DNA from: Acidobacteriaceae bacterium
GTDB lineage: Bacteria; Acidobacteriota; Terriglobia; Terriglobales; Acidobacteriaceae
Assembly (NCBI GenBank): GCA_025462785.1
Contig: JAOAPG010000222.1
Location: 1-5,810, forward strand
Direction of reading: 5' to 3'
DNA length: 5,810 nucleotides
This document shows positions 5,798-5,810 of this stretch, in pieces (position 1 is the stretch's first letter; each line of letters opens with the position of its first letter). A model generated the notes under the pieces. The model saw only the letters and a list, made by a program, of their open reading frames with translations. It searched no databases and was not told where the DNA came from. The position numbers were made by a program, and so were the translations under genes.

Positions 5798-5810
5798 AGA
5801 TCGGAAGAGC
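5798..5810. other. Illumina adapter remnant at contig end (probably not genomic)
   Basis: The final 13 bases are AGATCGGAAGAGC, identical to the common start of Illumina TruSeq adapters. Their position at the exact end of the window, breaking into the rimI frame, marks a contig end built from untrimmed reads. Translation past 5797 should be ignored. Confidence 0.92.

Noticed and set aside
1..5810. Mobile element, CRISPR array, defence or toxin-antitoxin system
   Set aside because: No transposase, integrase, direct-repeat array or defence-type domain was found on either strand; the coding space is filled by housekeeping genes.

Overview
This window looks like the end of a contig from a Gram-negative bacterium of moderate GC content. 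The best guess is an acidobacterium, probably from a metagenome assembly. That guess rests on the look of the proteins and on remembered gene order (psd, pssA, an ASADH-like gene, lptE, holA), so it is tentative. An outer membrane is implied by an LptE-type lipoprotein. All seven genes lie on the minus strand, so the genes are transcribed from right to left.

Right end (5453-5810): the last 13 bases match the start of the Illumina TruSeq adapter, so they are probably not genomic. Immediately inside them is the C-terminal half of a RimI-type N-acetyltransferase. A 133-bp gap follows, then a 77-aa DUF465/YdcH-like coiled-coil protein. A rho-independent terminator (5136-5162) closes this unit.

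Middle (759-5105): a TATAAT promoter just upstream of psd appears to start a tightly packed operon. It contains phosphatidylserine decarboxylase (psd), CDP-diacylglycerol-serine O-phosphatidyltransferase (pssA), an aspartate-semialdehyde-dehydrogenase-like protein without its catalytic cysteine, the LPS-assembly lipoprotein lptE, and the DNA polymerase III delta subunit holA. The first four genes are linked by ATGA, ATGA and TAATG overlaps, and a 16-bp gap with a strong Shine-Dalgarno leads into holA. PssA and Psd make phosphatidylethanolamine from CDP-diacylglycerol and serine. LptE serves the outer membrane, so most of the operon concerns the envelope, and the clamp-loader gene at its end is a replication gene that seems to be along for the ride.

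Left end (1-758): the N-terminal 233 residues of urocanate hydratase (hutU, histidine degradation) run off the window. Its 59-bp upstream gap holds a perfect 20-bp palindrome overlapping a plausible promoter, a good candidate operator.

I see no mobile element, CRISPR array, tRNA, rRNA or defence gene, and no clear new multi-gene system. The most unusual points are the probable pseudoenzyme in the phospholipid operon, a hairpin that would hide its Shine-Dalgarno, the hutU palindrome, and the adapter at the contig end.
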